Assembly (NCBI GenBank): GCA_020073305.1
Contig: JAIQFK010000007.1
Location: 1 to 64,000 of the forward strand
Direction: 5' to 3'
DNA length: 64,000 nt
From: Terriglobia bacterium
Lineage (GTDB): Bacteria; Acidobacteriota; Terriglobia; Bryobacterales; Bryobacteraceae
Of the stretch, positions 7,944-16,286 are shown piece by piece; positions within the stretch are counted from its first letter, which is position 1; every line of letters starts with the position of its first letter. The notes below the pieces were generated by a model. It was given only the letters and a program-made list of their open reading frames with translations. It ran no database searches and was not told the origin of the DNA. The translations under genes and the position numbers were made by a program.

Positions 7944-9182
7944 CTATTCGTGACGCAGCGCTTCCACCGGGTCGAGCCGCGCGGCTTTGTACGCCGGCCA
8001 GATGCCGAAAAACAGTCCGACCCCTACGGACATGAGGAAACCGGTCATTGCGGCCCACAAAGGCACGGATGCGGGGAGCGATTCGAACACGGCGCGGCTG
8101 ATCAGTGAAATGGTCCAGCCGAAGAGAATGCCGGCCAGGCCGCCCAGGCCGGTCAGCACTGCGGCTTCCAAAAGGAATTGAATTACCACGTCGCTCCTTC
8201 TGGCTCCCACGGCTTTCCGGATGCCGATCTCCTGCGTACGCTCGGTCACCGACACCAGCATGATGTTCATCACGCCGATTCCGCCCACCAACAGGCCGAT
8301 CGAACTGAGCGCCACCATAACGGTAAAGGTGATCGCCATGATCTGGCGGAAATCGCCGATCATCTGCTCCGCGGTCGAGAGCGCGAAGTCATCAGGCTTG
8401 CTGTACGGCACGCGGCGGTCGATGCGGAGAACCGATCGGATTTCATCCATCGCCTCCGGCAGTTTGCCTTCCACCGCGTTGGCTATAATCGCGTTCTCGC
8501 GCGCATTCGGAAACATCTTCTGTAACGCCCCATAGGGCAGCAGCACGCGGTTATCCTGATCGCCAAAGAATGACGCCGCCGGCCGCACCATGGTGCCGAT
8601 CACCTGGTACTCGTGGCCATCCACGTTGATCACTTTGCCGATCGGGTCCACATTCGCGAACAGAGCCTTCTCGACGTCGGCCCCTATCACCACCACCGGA
8701 GCCCGGCGATGGCTCTCTTCTTCGGTGAAGAAGCGGCCAAAGTGCATGTCCGCCTGCCCCTGCCTTTCGTACGCCTCTTCCACTCCGAAAAGATTCACAT
8801 CGTAGATTTCGTTGCCCTTGAAGTGAACGTTGATCGGGCCGTGATTCGGAAAAAGCATCGGACAGACCTCCTGCACCGACGGGCAGCGCTCCTTGATATG
8901 CACGGCATTGAGGTGCGTGAGGTTCTTGCGCGTTCGTTCTTCCGGCGTCAATTCGGTAACGCGAAATCCGACGCCGAACTTAAACACGATGATGGAATTA
9001 GGACCGAAGCTGCGGAGAACGCCGGCAATGGTGGAATCAAACCCGGTCAGAATCGCGCCCACGCCGATGATGGTACCCGTCCCCACGATCACTCCCAGCA
9101 CCGTCAGAAACGCGCGCAGTTTGTGTGAACGGATCGTGTCGAGCGCGAGCCCCAGAGCATTGGCGAAGGCCAGACGGGACAT
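7944..9182 (-). CDS. MacB/FtsX-family ABC transporter permease
   Basis: A permease of 412 residues with the classical four-helix MacB layout: a helix near residues 20-45 (LRAFLTVLGVIVGTGTIIGVG), a long periplasmic core, then three helices in the C-terminal third, with the TERTQEIGIRKAVGARRSDVV motif and the closing AARLDPVEALRHE. The transmembrane units of MacB and LolC/E have this form. It starts only 3 bp after the stop of the next permease gene, so the two are an operon and probably form a heterodimer. No ATP-binding gene is nearby. Its end lies 4 bp from the convergent ADOP stop. Confidence 0.92.
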   Translation of the reverse strand: MSRLAFANALGLALDTIRSHKLRAFLTVLGVIVGTGTIIGVGAILTGFDSTIAGVLRSFGPNSIIVFKFGVGFRVTELTPEERTRKNLTHLNAVHIKERCPSVQEVCPMLFPNHGPINVHFKGNEIYDVNLFGVEEAYERQGQADMHFGRFFTEEESHRRAPVVVIGADVEKALFANVDPIGKVINVDGHEYQVIGTMVRPAASFFGDQDNRVLLPYGALQKMFPNARENAIIANAVEGKLPEAMDEIRSVLRIDRRVPYSKPDDFALSTAEQMIGDFRQIMAITFTVMVALSSIGLLVGGIGVMNIMLVSVTERTQEIGIRKAVGARRSDVVIQFLLEAAVLTGLGGLAGILFGWTISLISRAVFESLPASVPLWAAMTGFLMSVGVGLFFGIWPAYKAARLDPVEALRHE

Positions 9183-9185
9183 AAA

Positions 9186-10445
9186 TCAGCGCTCCACTCG
9201 CAGGGCCTCGATCGGGTCCAGTTTGGACGCCCGGCGCGCCGGATAGATGCCGAAAAATAGGCCGACCAGGCCCGAGAGCCCTACCCCCAGGAACACAGAG
9301 GACCACGGCAGAGCCATGGGCACCGGCGTCGCATTGCGCACCACTACCGCCAGCAGCCACGCGATCACCACGCCAACAAACCCGCCGGCGCCGGAGAGGA
9401 ACGAGGATTCCACCAGAAACTGGTTCAGGATATCCCGGCGCCGCGCGCCCAGGGATTTGCGGATTCCGATCTCGTGTGTGCGCTCAGTCACGGCTGCCAG
9501 CATGATGTTCATGATTACGATCCCACCGACCACCATGAAGACCGAGACAATGCCGACGGCCATCCCGGCAATGGCGGCGGTCAGCCGGTTCCACAGGGTC
9601 ACAAATGTTTCCGAGGCGAAAATCGAGAAATTGTCGTCTTGGTTCGGCGCCAGGTGCCGGTAGGCCCGCAACAGCATGCGCACTTCGTCCTGGGCCTCCA
9701 TCAGATGTTCCTGATCAATGGCCTTGGCCACGATCTCGATATCCTTGCGAGCGCCGTACGTCTTGAAGTAACTCTCGATGGGAATCATGACGAAGCTGTC
9801 CTGCGACTGTCCGAAGACGCTGCCCATTCCCTTCGCGACTCCCACAACCTCGTACGGATTCCCTTCGATCTGGATCGTCTTGCCGATCGGATCCACTCCT
9901 TCGAAGAACCGCGTCTTGAGATCGTTCCCGATAAACGCCACCGTGGCGTGACGGCGCACTTCGGCGCTGGCTATGACACGGCCCTCGGCGACGCCCACGT
10001 TGCTAATGGCCGGCATATTGTCAGTGATACCCTGGACTTCGACGCGGGGCATGGAATCGCCCTTGTACGAAACCCGGCGCCGGCGTGACACCATCATGCC
10101 GATGTCCTTCAGGAGCGTGACTTTGTCTTTTACGAACTCGTATTCTTCGGGCTTGATCTCCGGATTCCGTTTCAGCATCTCGAAGAATTTCTTCGGGTCC
10201 CATGGGCCGAACCAGGCCATGCGGACGACGCGGAATCCGTCAGCGCCCATGTCCGAAACTTTCTCGGCAATGTACACGTTCATGCCGTGAATCAGTGCCG
10301 TGACAATAATCAGCGTAGTGGTGGCGAGGATGATTCCTAGCAACGTGAGAAAACTGCGCAGCTTGTTTTTCTGGAGCGATTCCAAAGCGATGCGATTCGC
10401 TTCCCAGAACGACGCCGTCGGGCGAAAGTCTCGCCGCTTAAGCAC
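9186..10445 (-). CDS. MacB/FtsX-family ABC transporter permease (first of pair)
   Basis: A homologue of its downstream partner (about 419 residues), with an N-terminal helix (LRSFLTLLGIILATTTLIIVTALI), a periplasmic MacB core, three C-terminal helices and the TERTHEIGIRKSLGARRRDIL and SKLDPIEALRVE signatures. The start is uncertain: GTG at 10445 follows AAAGG at a five-base spacing and is preferred; a TTG at 10478 would add eleven residues, and no ATG is suitable. The two permeases together would make the membrane part of a tripartite-type exporter whose ATPase must come from elsewhere. It lies 94 bp downstream of the PQQ dehydrogenase on the same strand. Confidence 0.88.
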   Translation of the reverse strand: MLKRRDFRPTASFWEANRIALESLQKNKLRSFLTLLGIILATTTLIIVTALIHGMNVYIAEKVSDMGADGFRVVRMAWFGPWDPKKFFEMLKRNPEIKPEEYEFVKDKVTLLKDIGMMVSRRRRVSYKGDSMPRVEVQGITDNMPAISNVGVAEGRVIASAEVRRHATVAFIGNDLKTRFFEGVDPIGKTIQIEGNPYEVVGVAKGMGSVFGQSQDSFVMIPIESYFKTYGARKDIEIVAKAIDQEHLMEAQDEVRMLLRAYRHLAPNQDDNFSIFASETFVTLWNRLTAAIAGMAVGIVSVFMVVGGIVIMNIMLAAVTERTHEIGIRKSLGARRRDILNQFLVESSFLSGAGGFVGVVIAWLLAVVVRNATPVPMALPWSSVFLGVGLSGLVGLFFGIYPARRASKLDPIEALRVER

Positions 10446-10539
10446 ACATAGGCCTTTATTAATAAGACGGACCAACAACCCGCTTTGTTCCTAAGAAATT
10501 CCTGAGGTTCGTAGCGTACGGTGTGGCGAAATCCGCACG

Positions 10540-12096
10540 CTAGTACTTCTCTGGTAAGGCCCACGCAAACAGGACGTCATTGGCTGCCATAACGACGTAC
10601 TGGCGGCCATCCAGCTCGTAACTCATCGGGCAATTCTCCGTTCTGCCGCCCGCACCCGCGTGCCAGAGCGTGCGGCCATCGAGTGCATCGAGTGCCACGA
10701 GATTTCCTGAATTGTCCGCGGTGAACAGCACGCCGCCGGCTGTCGTCATGATCCCGGCCACCCCCTCGCCCCGGCCCAGCTCGTGCCGCCAGCGGATGTC
10801 GCCCGTCTGATAATCGATGGCCTCCAGCACCGAGTTGGCCCAGATGTTCCGGTCGCGGCCGCCCCAGCCTTCCGCCTTGCCTTCCGCGGTCAGATAAAAC
10901 TCGCTGAAGATGCGGCGCGCGCTCACGTAGAACAAGCCCGTCAGGGAATCGAAACTGGGAGACATCCAGTTGGTCGAGCCGTCCGAACCGGGTTCAACCA
11001 GTGCTCCATCGGGAGACGGATCCTTCGAGGGCTTTCCGACGGGCCGGCCAAGATTGTCAATTCCCGATGCCCAGTTGGTCTCAATAAATGGCTTGGTCAA
11101 CAGGTTCTTGCCGTTGGTACGATCGAGCACGAAGAAGTATCCGTTGCGGCTGGCCTGCGCCAGCAGCTTGCGTTTCGCACCATGAAACTCGGCATCGAAA
11201 ACCACCGGCGTCTGCACCGCGTCCCAATCGTGCACGTCGTGCGGCGATGGCTGAAAAGACCAAACCAGTTTCCCGCTATCGGGATTGAGGGCGACGATCG
11301 AGCACGTGTACAGATTCTCGCCCAGGCGGCCCGCGCCGGCGAGCACCGGATTGGGGTTCCCGATTCCCCAATACAGCAGATTCAGATCGGGATCGTACGT
11401 GCCGGTCATCCAGGTCATGCCGCCGCCGTGCGACATGGCATCGCCTTCTTTGGGCCAGGTTTCCGCGCCGGGTTCTCCCGGACTGGGGCGTGTGTACCAG
11501 CGCCATTGCCGTTTCCCCGTCTCGGGATCGATCGCATCCAGAAACCCGGGGATGTCGGTGACGTCGCCCGAAACGCCGGTGATCACGTGGTTGCGAATCA
11601 CCAGCGGCGCCATGGTTGAGAAATAGCCGAGCTTGACGTCGGCCAGTTCGATGTTCCAGCGCGCGCTGCCATCCTTGGCATTCAGGCTCACCAGGTGGCA
11701 ATCGGGCGTGGTGAAGTACAGCCAGTCTCCATACATCGCCACGCCTCGATGGCCGATGTGATCGCCTCCATGCGATTCGTAACGGTAATGCCAGATCTGG
11801 CGTCCCGTACGCGCGTCGATGGCCCAGACGTTGTCGGGAACCGTGAAATAGAGAGTGCCGTTGACTTCGAGCGGCGTCGACTTGATGGTGACCGTGTGCG
11901 CCTGATACGCCCATGCCAGCGTGAGCGACGCTGCGTTGTCCCGGTTGATCTGCTTCAACGGGCTGAAGCGGCGGCCTGAATAGTCTCCGTTGTAGGTCGG
12001 CCACGTATCGGTGGGAGGCCGCAGAAGAGCAGCGGGATCCAGTCCCTGGCCATATGCGGCCGCAACTGCCATGACGAACCAGATGACCAGCTTCAC
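10540..12096 (-). CDS. PQQ-dependent alcohol dehydrogenase-like protein
   Basis: A periplasmic quinoprotein of 518 residues with a signal peptide (residues 1-17) and an eight-bladed PQQ propeller showing repeated WxxD/TG docking motifs. The order of family landmarks is conserved: TWPTYNGDYSGRRFSPL, GIGNPNP with N247, HDWDAVQTPVVFD with the catalytic Asp D290 and a second Asp D292, RNGYFFVLDR and a late NW. The DxD spacing is the one linked to lanthanide-dependent enzymes, but the usual metal-binding Glu after SGG is replaced (SGDVTDIPGF) and the vicinal Cys pair is absent. The GTG start overlaps the cytochrome stop by three bases, so the two are translationally coupled. Oxidation of an alcohol is likely; the substrate is unknown. 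Confidence 0.9.
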   Translation of the reverse strand: MKLVIWFVMAVAAAYGQGLDPAALLRPPTDTWPTYNGDYSGRRFSPLKQINRDNAASLTLAWAYQAHTVTIKSTPLEVNGTLYFTVPDNVWAIDARTGRQIWHYRYESHGGDHIGHRGVAMYGDWLYFTTPDCHLVSLNAKDGSARWNIELADVKLGYFSTMAPLVIRNHVITGVSGDVTDIPGFLDAIDPETGKRQWRWYTRPSPGEPGAETWPKEGDAMSHGGGMTWMTGTYDPDLNLLYWGIGNPNPVLAGAGRLGENLYTCSIVALNPDSGKLVWSFQPSPHDVHDWDAVQTPVVFDAEFHGAKRKLLAQASRNGYFFVLDRTNGKNLLTKPFIETNWASGIDNLGRPVGKPSKDPSPDGALVEPGSDGSTNWMSPSFDSLTGLFYVSARRIFSEFYLTAEGKAEGWGGRDRNIWANSVLEAIDYQTGDIRWRHELGRGEGVAGIMTTAGGVLFTADNSGNLVALDALDGRTLWHAGAGGRTENCPMSYELDGRQYVVMAANDVLFAWALPEKY

Positions 12097-12842
12097 TTCA
12101 GACCCTCCAGATAAGCGAACAGATCGTGAATGTTGGCGTCGGTGTACACATAAAGCAGTTTGCGGTGCGCCTCCAGAGGATCGCTCACCTTGGCCTCAAC
12201 CTGCGCACGCGGCCAGGAATGATACCACCCGGAGTCGTCACGGAGCGCGACGATGAATTCGTCGATGTGTACCAGGGTGCCGGTGACGTGTTTCCCCGAC
12301 GGGGGCGTGACCGTGACGCTCGATCTGGCCCCGCCTGGATAGAGAATTCTCGATTGCAGGACGATCGGCTGGTACTTGCCTCCGATACCGGCGAAATCAC
12401 CGGTGGAGGAATGGCAGCCCGTGCATCCACCGGCGCCCTCGAAAAAGGCTTTTCCCGCGGCCGCATTTCCCGTCAGGAGCTTCTGTAGAGGATAGTCGCC
12501 CTCGACCGAGGCGCTGTTCAGCGCGGCCAGTACACGCGAGTGCAGGAACGCGGCGATGTCGGCGATCTGCGCATCGCTTAACGGGAATCCCGGCATGCCT
12601 TTATCCGGCCGGCCGCTGCGAATGATCGGGCCGACCGTGTTCCCGTTCTCGTCGTGATTCACCGACGTGGAGCGGATCAGATCCGGCGCGCGCGATCCCG
12701 TCGCGTCGTTGCCATGGCAAAATCCGCAGCTCTGAACGAATAGCTTCTGCCCGCGATCCACTGACTCCTTCGACGGCTGATCCGCCGCGCGGCAGAGGAC
12801 AGCGGCGCACAGTGCGGCTGTCAGAAGGCGGCAAAATGACAT
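12093..12842 (-). CDS. Dihaem cytochrome c, partner of the PQQ dehydrogenase
   Basis: A protein of 249 residues from ATG 12842, giving a signal peptide (MSFCRLLTAALCAAVLCRA). Haem 1 binds CGFCH (39-43), with a probable axial Met in KGMPGF (M83), the layout of a cytochrome c class I domain (about 22-108). Haem 2 binds CTGCH (140-144) in a second region that lacks an obvious axial Met and continues into a beta-rich segment of about 80 residues. The upstream gene of a coupled pair, it should accept electrons from the PQQ enzyme and pass them to a terminal oxidase. The second haem's ligand is unresolved. It is divergent from the gene at 12940. Confidence 0.88.
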   Translation of the reverse strand: MSFCRLLTAALCAAVLCRAADQPSKESVDRGQKLFVQSCGFCHGNDATGSRAPDLIRSTSVNHDENGNTVGPIIRSGRPDKGMPGFPLSDAQIADIAAFLHSRVLAALNSASVEGDYPLQKLLTGNAAAGKAFFEGAGGCTGCHSSTGDFAGIGGKYQPIVLQSRILYPGGARSSVTVTPPSGKHVTGTLVHIDEFIVALRDDSGWYHSWPRAQVEAKVSDPLEAHRKLLYVYTDANIHDLFAYLEGLK

Positions 12843-12939
12843 GCACCCATTCTGCCAGAGGCGCGGACCCGCCTGCCGTCCGCCGCGCGAAGCAAGCCGA
12901 TGCTGGTTGCCTATAGAATGTTGAACGGCGGATCGTAAC

Positions 12940-13542
12940 ATGCGCGCCGCAGCCTTCAAACGCACGATGGCCTCTGCTGGAGTGTCCATATTCCTGGCGA
13001 CATGCAGAACCAGCGACATCCCTAGAGAATTGGACCTTCCAGTTTCGCGAGAACAACAGAGCCTAGCCATCGGCGAGGCCAAGCGGTTCCGCGAACGATT
13101 CAACAAGGGAGCTTGCCAGGCCATTTACGACCAAGCCTCCGAATTTTTCCGTCACCAGTTGCAGCAAGACTGGATGAGCCGGTGCGCCGAACTTCGTGGA
13201 CGCTTGGGACTCTGGCGAAGCTCTGATATTCGATCGGCAATCACGTGTGGGTCCCGTGTGATCTGCCTCGATGGGACCGCCGCATTTGAGAGAGGGAGCT
13301 ATGACCTCGAACTCGCCTGGACCTTTCGCGACGGTCGACCGCGCTTGTTCTGGTGGATTCTCGATGCCGGTGGTCACAGGACGCAGATACCGCCTTTTCC
13401 TGATCCGCGAAATCTGATGGATCCCCCGCTTCGCCTGAAGCGTAAGAGCAAGCCGGCGCGAAACGTTCAGAGCGCGCCGCGAAGCGTAATCTTCCACACG
13501 GACGACTCGACCGGAGCGCTTCCAGGCTTCTTCACACCGTGA
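12940..13542 (+). CDS. Putative lipoprotein of unknown function
   Basis: An open frame of 200 residues. The N-terminus is weakly signal-like (SAGVSIFLATC, a possible lipobox ending at C23). The middle (about residues 45-150) looks like a real small fold, with KRFRERFNKGACQAIYDQAS, QQDWMSRCAEL and a hydrophobic strand pair before LFWWILDAGG; this is reminiscent of NTF2-like secreted proteins such as DUF4019, but I cannot place it. The basic tail (after residue 165) overlaps the end of the convergent propeller gene by 76 bp, so the tail may be read-through. An internal ATG at 12967 is an alternative start. Confidence 0.5.
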   Translation: MRAAAFKRTMASAGVSIFLATCRTSDIPRELDLPVSREQQSLAIGEAKRFRERFNKGACQAIYDQASEFFRHQLQQDWMSRCAELRGRLGLWRSSDIRSAITCGSRVICLDGTAAFERGSYDLELAWTFRDGRPRLFWWILDAGGHRTQIPPFPDPRNLMDPPLRLKRKSKPARNVQSAPRSVIFHTDDSTGALPGFFTP

Positions 13543-14717
13543 TCGTCGTAGTCGCTCCAGCCGGTGTTCGCAATCAGATAAAACGAGTCGCCGGCGATTG
13601 TGCCGTGGGTTGGTTCGCCGAGGCCCGGCGTGTTCGCTTCCAGCACTTCCTGCTTGCGGAGGTCTAGCGAAAACCGCATCACGCGCGGCGGCATAGTCCC
13701 GTTCTGAACAGCCAGGAACGAGTCGCGGTACACATACAGCCCGTCGATGCCACTCAGCGCAATGTCGTCTGCGGGCATCAGCCATCGCGCCGTACGGCTT
13801 GCCAGATCGATCGCTGCGATGCCTCGCAGATAATCCGGCACGTACAGAGTTTTTTCATCCTCGGAAAGCGCCGGTGTCTGCGGCGAAGGGAACTCGCCCG
13901 GAACATCCAGGCGCTCGAGTGCCTTGCTCCCGACCGGCAAACGGAACACCGCTCCGTAAATGCCCTCCGACACGTAAATGTCGCCGCGCCGGCTGATCGT
14001 CATGTCGCCCAGCAAGCCTTTGACTGGCGACTCTATGCGCTGCTTGAGCGCGCCCGTATCGGCATCGAAAGCCAGCAGAGCCGTTCTGTCCTTATCCGCT
14101 TTGTCGCAGTGTTCGCAGTGCGGCACCCAGCCGGTGGAGGCCCACAGCACTCGGCGCTCCGGGTCCACCCTGAGGGCGAGAACGGACCAGGGACTTTTCG
14201 CGAACTCCTTTCCGTCGCCGGTCACGATCTTGGCCTTGCGAACGCTGCTCACGAAGAAACGGCGGGTCTTCGGATCCCAGGCGATGTCCTCGGGAATCAG
14301 ATCGCGCTCGGCGAGCGTAAACGCAGGCGTCGAATGCGTCGCCGGTTTCTTGTTCTCCTCGATGCGTTTGAGGACGGCGGCAAACTCGCTCTTTTCGCGC
14401 AGTGACGCAAAATCCTGGTCCGCGGCAAGATCGTAAACGAGTCCCATGCCCACCAGGTTTCGCAGTCCTGCCAGCGCTGCCTCTGAATTTCCCAGCTTCG
14501 CTTCTGAAGCCGCCAGATTGTACGCCACACGCGGGTTTCCGGGCATCAGCGGCTTCAACTCGACAAGCGCCTCGCGCAACTTGGCGTAGTTGCCCTCCTG
14601 AATGGCCTGGCGTGCCGTATGGTTCAGGACTCGCCAACGTGGCTCCGGATCCGCTGCGGCGAGCAAAACGCCGAGCGCGACGATGTTTACGGCGAGGGAG
14701 CGCGAGGGCCTTCTCAC
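13467..14717 (-). CDS. Exported TPR plus beta-propeller protein
   Basis: A protein of 416 residues with an N-terminal signal (residues 1-22). Residues 25-115 form tetratricopeptide-like helices (AIQEGNYAKLREALVELKPLMPGNPRVAYNLAASEAKLG). Residues 130-416 form an NHL/SMP-30-like six-bladed propeller with repeated strand motifs such as EDIAWDPKTRRFFVSSVRK and DMTISRRGDIYVSEGIYGAVFRL. A WVPHCEHCDKADKDR segment carries a CxxC pair that could bind metal. It overlaps the upstream PQQ-propeller gene by 4 bp (ATGA), so the two are co-translated. Lactonase activity is conceivable, but a role as a scaffold is equally likely. Confidence 0.8.
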   Translation of the reverse strand: MRRPSRSLAVNIVALGVLLAAADPEPRWRVLNHTARQAIQEGNYAKLREALVELKPLMPGNPRVAYNLAASEAKLGNSEAALAGLRNLVGMGLVYDLAADQDFASLREKSEFAAVLKRIEENKKPATHSTPAFTLAERDLIPEDIAWDPKTRRFFVSSVRKAKIVTGDGKEFAKSPWSVLALRVDPERRVLWASTGWVPHCEHCDKADKDRTALLAFDADTGALKQRIESPVKGLLGDMTISRRGDIYVSEGIYGAVFRLPVGSKALERLDVPGEFPSPQTPALSEDEKTLYVPDYLRGIAAIDLASRTARWLMPADDIALSGIDGLYVYRDSFLAVQNGTMPPRVMRFSLDLRKQEVLEANTPGLGEPTHGTIAGDSFYLIANTGWSDYDDHGVKKPGSAPVESSVWKITLRGAL

Positions 14718-16240
14718 GGCTGCGACTTTCCCAGCCGGAAGCAGGCCATTTCCGTGGTGTTGCGCACCAGCAGCAGGCCGTTGTCAATCGCCGGGATGTT
14801 CCAGGTTCTGCCCTGAATGGCGGAGAAGCGCGCCAGTTCCTGATGGCCTTCCGGCGTCGCGCGCACCAGCACCACATCGCCTTCCTCGGTCAAGACCACC
14901 AGGTGGCTGCCGGCCAGCAACAGTTGTCCGTAGCCGTAACGGCCGCCCTTCCACTTCAGCTCTCCGGTCTTGGCGTCGATGCACGCGAGAATGGCTTCAT
15001 CGAATCCATAAACGTAGCCCTGGTAGAGCACGGAGGAGTTGAACTTGTTTTTCAGCCGGTTGTTCTGCCAGACGGCGCGTGCTGAATAAGCGTCGCCGCT
15101 GTCTGCAATTTCCAGAAGCGCTGCCCCCGGACCATGCGCCGAAGAGAGCAGGACGTGCGCGTCGTCGGTCACCACCGGCTGAGAGCAGTTCATGTCCATC
15201 TGCGCCGGGAACGCGAACTCCCAAAGCAGCTTGCCATCCTCGACCGCCAACCCGACGGCGCGCACCCCGCTGATCCAGACGATCTGCCTTCGCCCGGCGA
15301 GCGTGGCCAGAATCGGTGAAGTGTATCCGGCGCGGTCATTGAGCGATCTCCAAACGGGCTCGCCCGTCAGGCGGTTGTACGCCACGATGCTCTTGCCCTG
15401 GGCGCCGCCCGGCGTGACGATCACCTTCTCGTCCACGATCAGCGGTGAGCCGGCCATCGCCCAATGAATGTTCTGCGTCTCGTTGTCGGCGAGAATATTC
15501 TTCGACCACTTCGGCTTGCCCATCTTCGCGGAGAGGCAATAGAAATCGCCGTTGGCGCCGAGCGAATAGACCAGGCCGTCGGCGTACACCGGCGTCGCGC
15601 GCGGCCCGGGCCCTCCCAGCACTTCGTCGAACAACGCAGGATAACTGAAGGCCCACAGCTCGCGCCCCGTCTCGACGTCGTATGCCGTAATCGCTTCCCT
15701 GTCGCGGCGCTGCTCGATGGTGTAGGCGCGGCCTTCGCCCACCGTGAAGGATGCGTATCCGCCGCCGACCGGTTGTTTCCAAACTCGCGGCAAGCCTGCG
15801 GCCGGCCACGCGGTCTCGATCGTGGTCTCCGTGTACACTCCAGCGCGATGGGGACCGCGGAAGTCCGTCCAGTAATCAGCCGGCCGTGCTTTTTTGATTG
15901 CTGGTGTGGGGGCACGCGTTGCAGCAACGGGCGCGCTCGCTACTGGCGCCGGTGCCTCCGGTGGAGGCGCCTCAGCGCTCTGCCGTCGGCGGTTCTCCTC
16001 CAGCTCGGCGTAGTGCCGGGCGCGGCTTGCGAATGAAATCCCCTGAATCTGCATGTTGCCGTTCCACTCGACGCGCATTCCGTAAACGTAGAACAGCTCG
16101 AGGACGGCAAGGATGCAAATCGCTAGCGAGCCTGCTAACCGCCAGATGACGCGCAGGCCGCCGCGCATCCAGAGCAGCACCAAACCAAGTGGCGGGAACA
16201 AAAAAATGCTGAGCCACAGAGCCAGGCGGCTGCGCAACAT
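14714..16240 (-). CDS. Membrane-anchored PQQ-like beta-propeller protein
   Basis: A protein of 508 residues. Two N-terminal hydrophobic helices (LALWLSIFLFPPLGLVLLWM and WRLAGSLAICILAVLELFYVYGM) anchor it in the inner membrane. A Pro/Ala linker of about 30 residues (ASAPVAATRAPTPAIKK) leads to a periplasmic PQQ/BamB-type propeller (about 140-505) with repeated docking motifs (YDVETGRELWAF, YNRLTGEPVWRSL, IDAKTGELKWKG). No PQQ-dehydrogenase catalytic Asp or metal site is evident, so it is probably a non-enzymatic propeller. It is the first gene of a coupled pair with the TPR-propeller gene and lies 46 bp after the fucosidase gene on the same strand. Confidence 0.85.
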   Translation of the reverse strand: MLRSRLALWLSIFLFPPLGLVLLWMRGGLRVIWRLAGSLAICILAVLELFYVYGMRVEWNGNMQIQGISFASRARHYAELEENRRRQSAEAPPPEAPAPVASAPVAATRAPTPAIKKARPADYWTDFRGPHRAGVYTETTIETAWPAAGLPRVWKQPVGGGYASFTVGEGRAYTIEQRRDREAITAYDVETGRELWAFSYPALFDEVLGGPGPRATPVYADGLVYSLGANGDFYCLSAKMGKPKWSKNILADNETQNIHWAMAGSPLIVDEKVIVTPGGAQGKSIVAYNRLTGEPVWRSLNDRAGYTSPILATLAGRRQIVWISGVRAVGLAVEDGKLLWEFAFPAQMDMNCSQPVVTDDAHVLLSSAHGPGAALLEIADSGDAYSARAVWQNNRLKNKFNSSVLYQGYVYGFDEAILACIDAKTGELKWKGGRYGYGQLLLAGSHLVVLTEEGDVVLVRATPEGHQELARFSAIQGRTWNIPAIDNGLLLVRNTTEMACFRLGKSQP

Positions 16241-16286
16241 ACGCCTACTCTATCACCGCGGTGGCGCGGGCCCGCCGCGTCGCTCT

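Noticed and set aside
16266-16275. GC-only palindrome GCGGGCCCGC between the fucosidase and the propeller gene
   Set aside because: It lacks a T-run and is short; in GC-rich DNA this is not enough to call a terminator.
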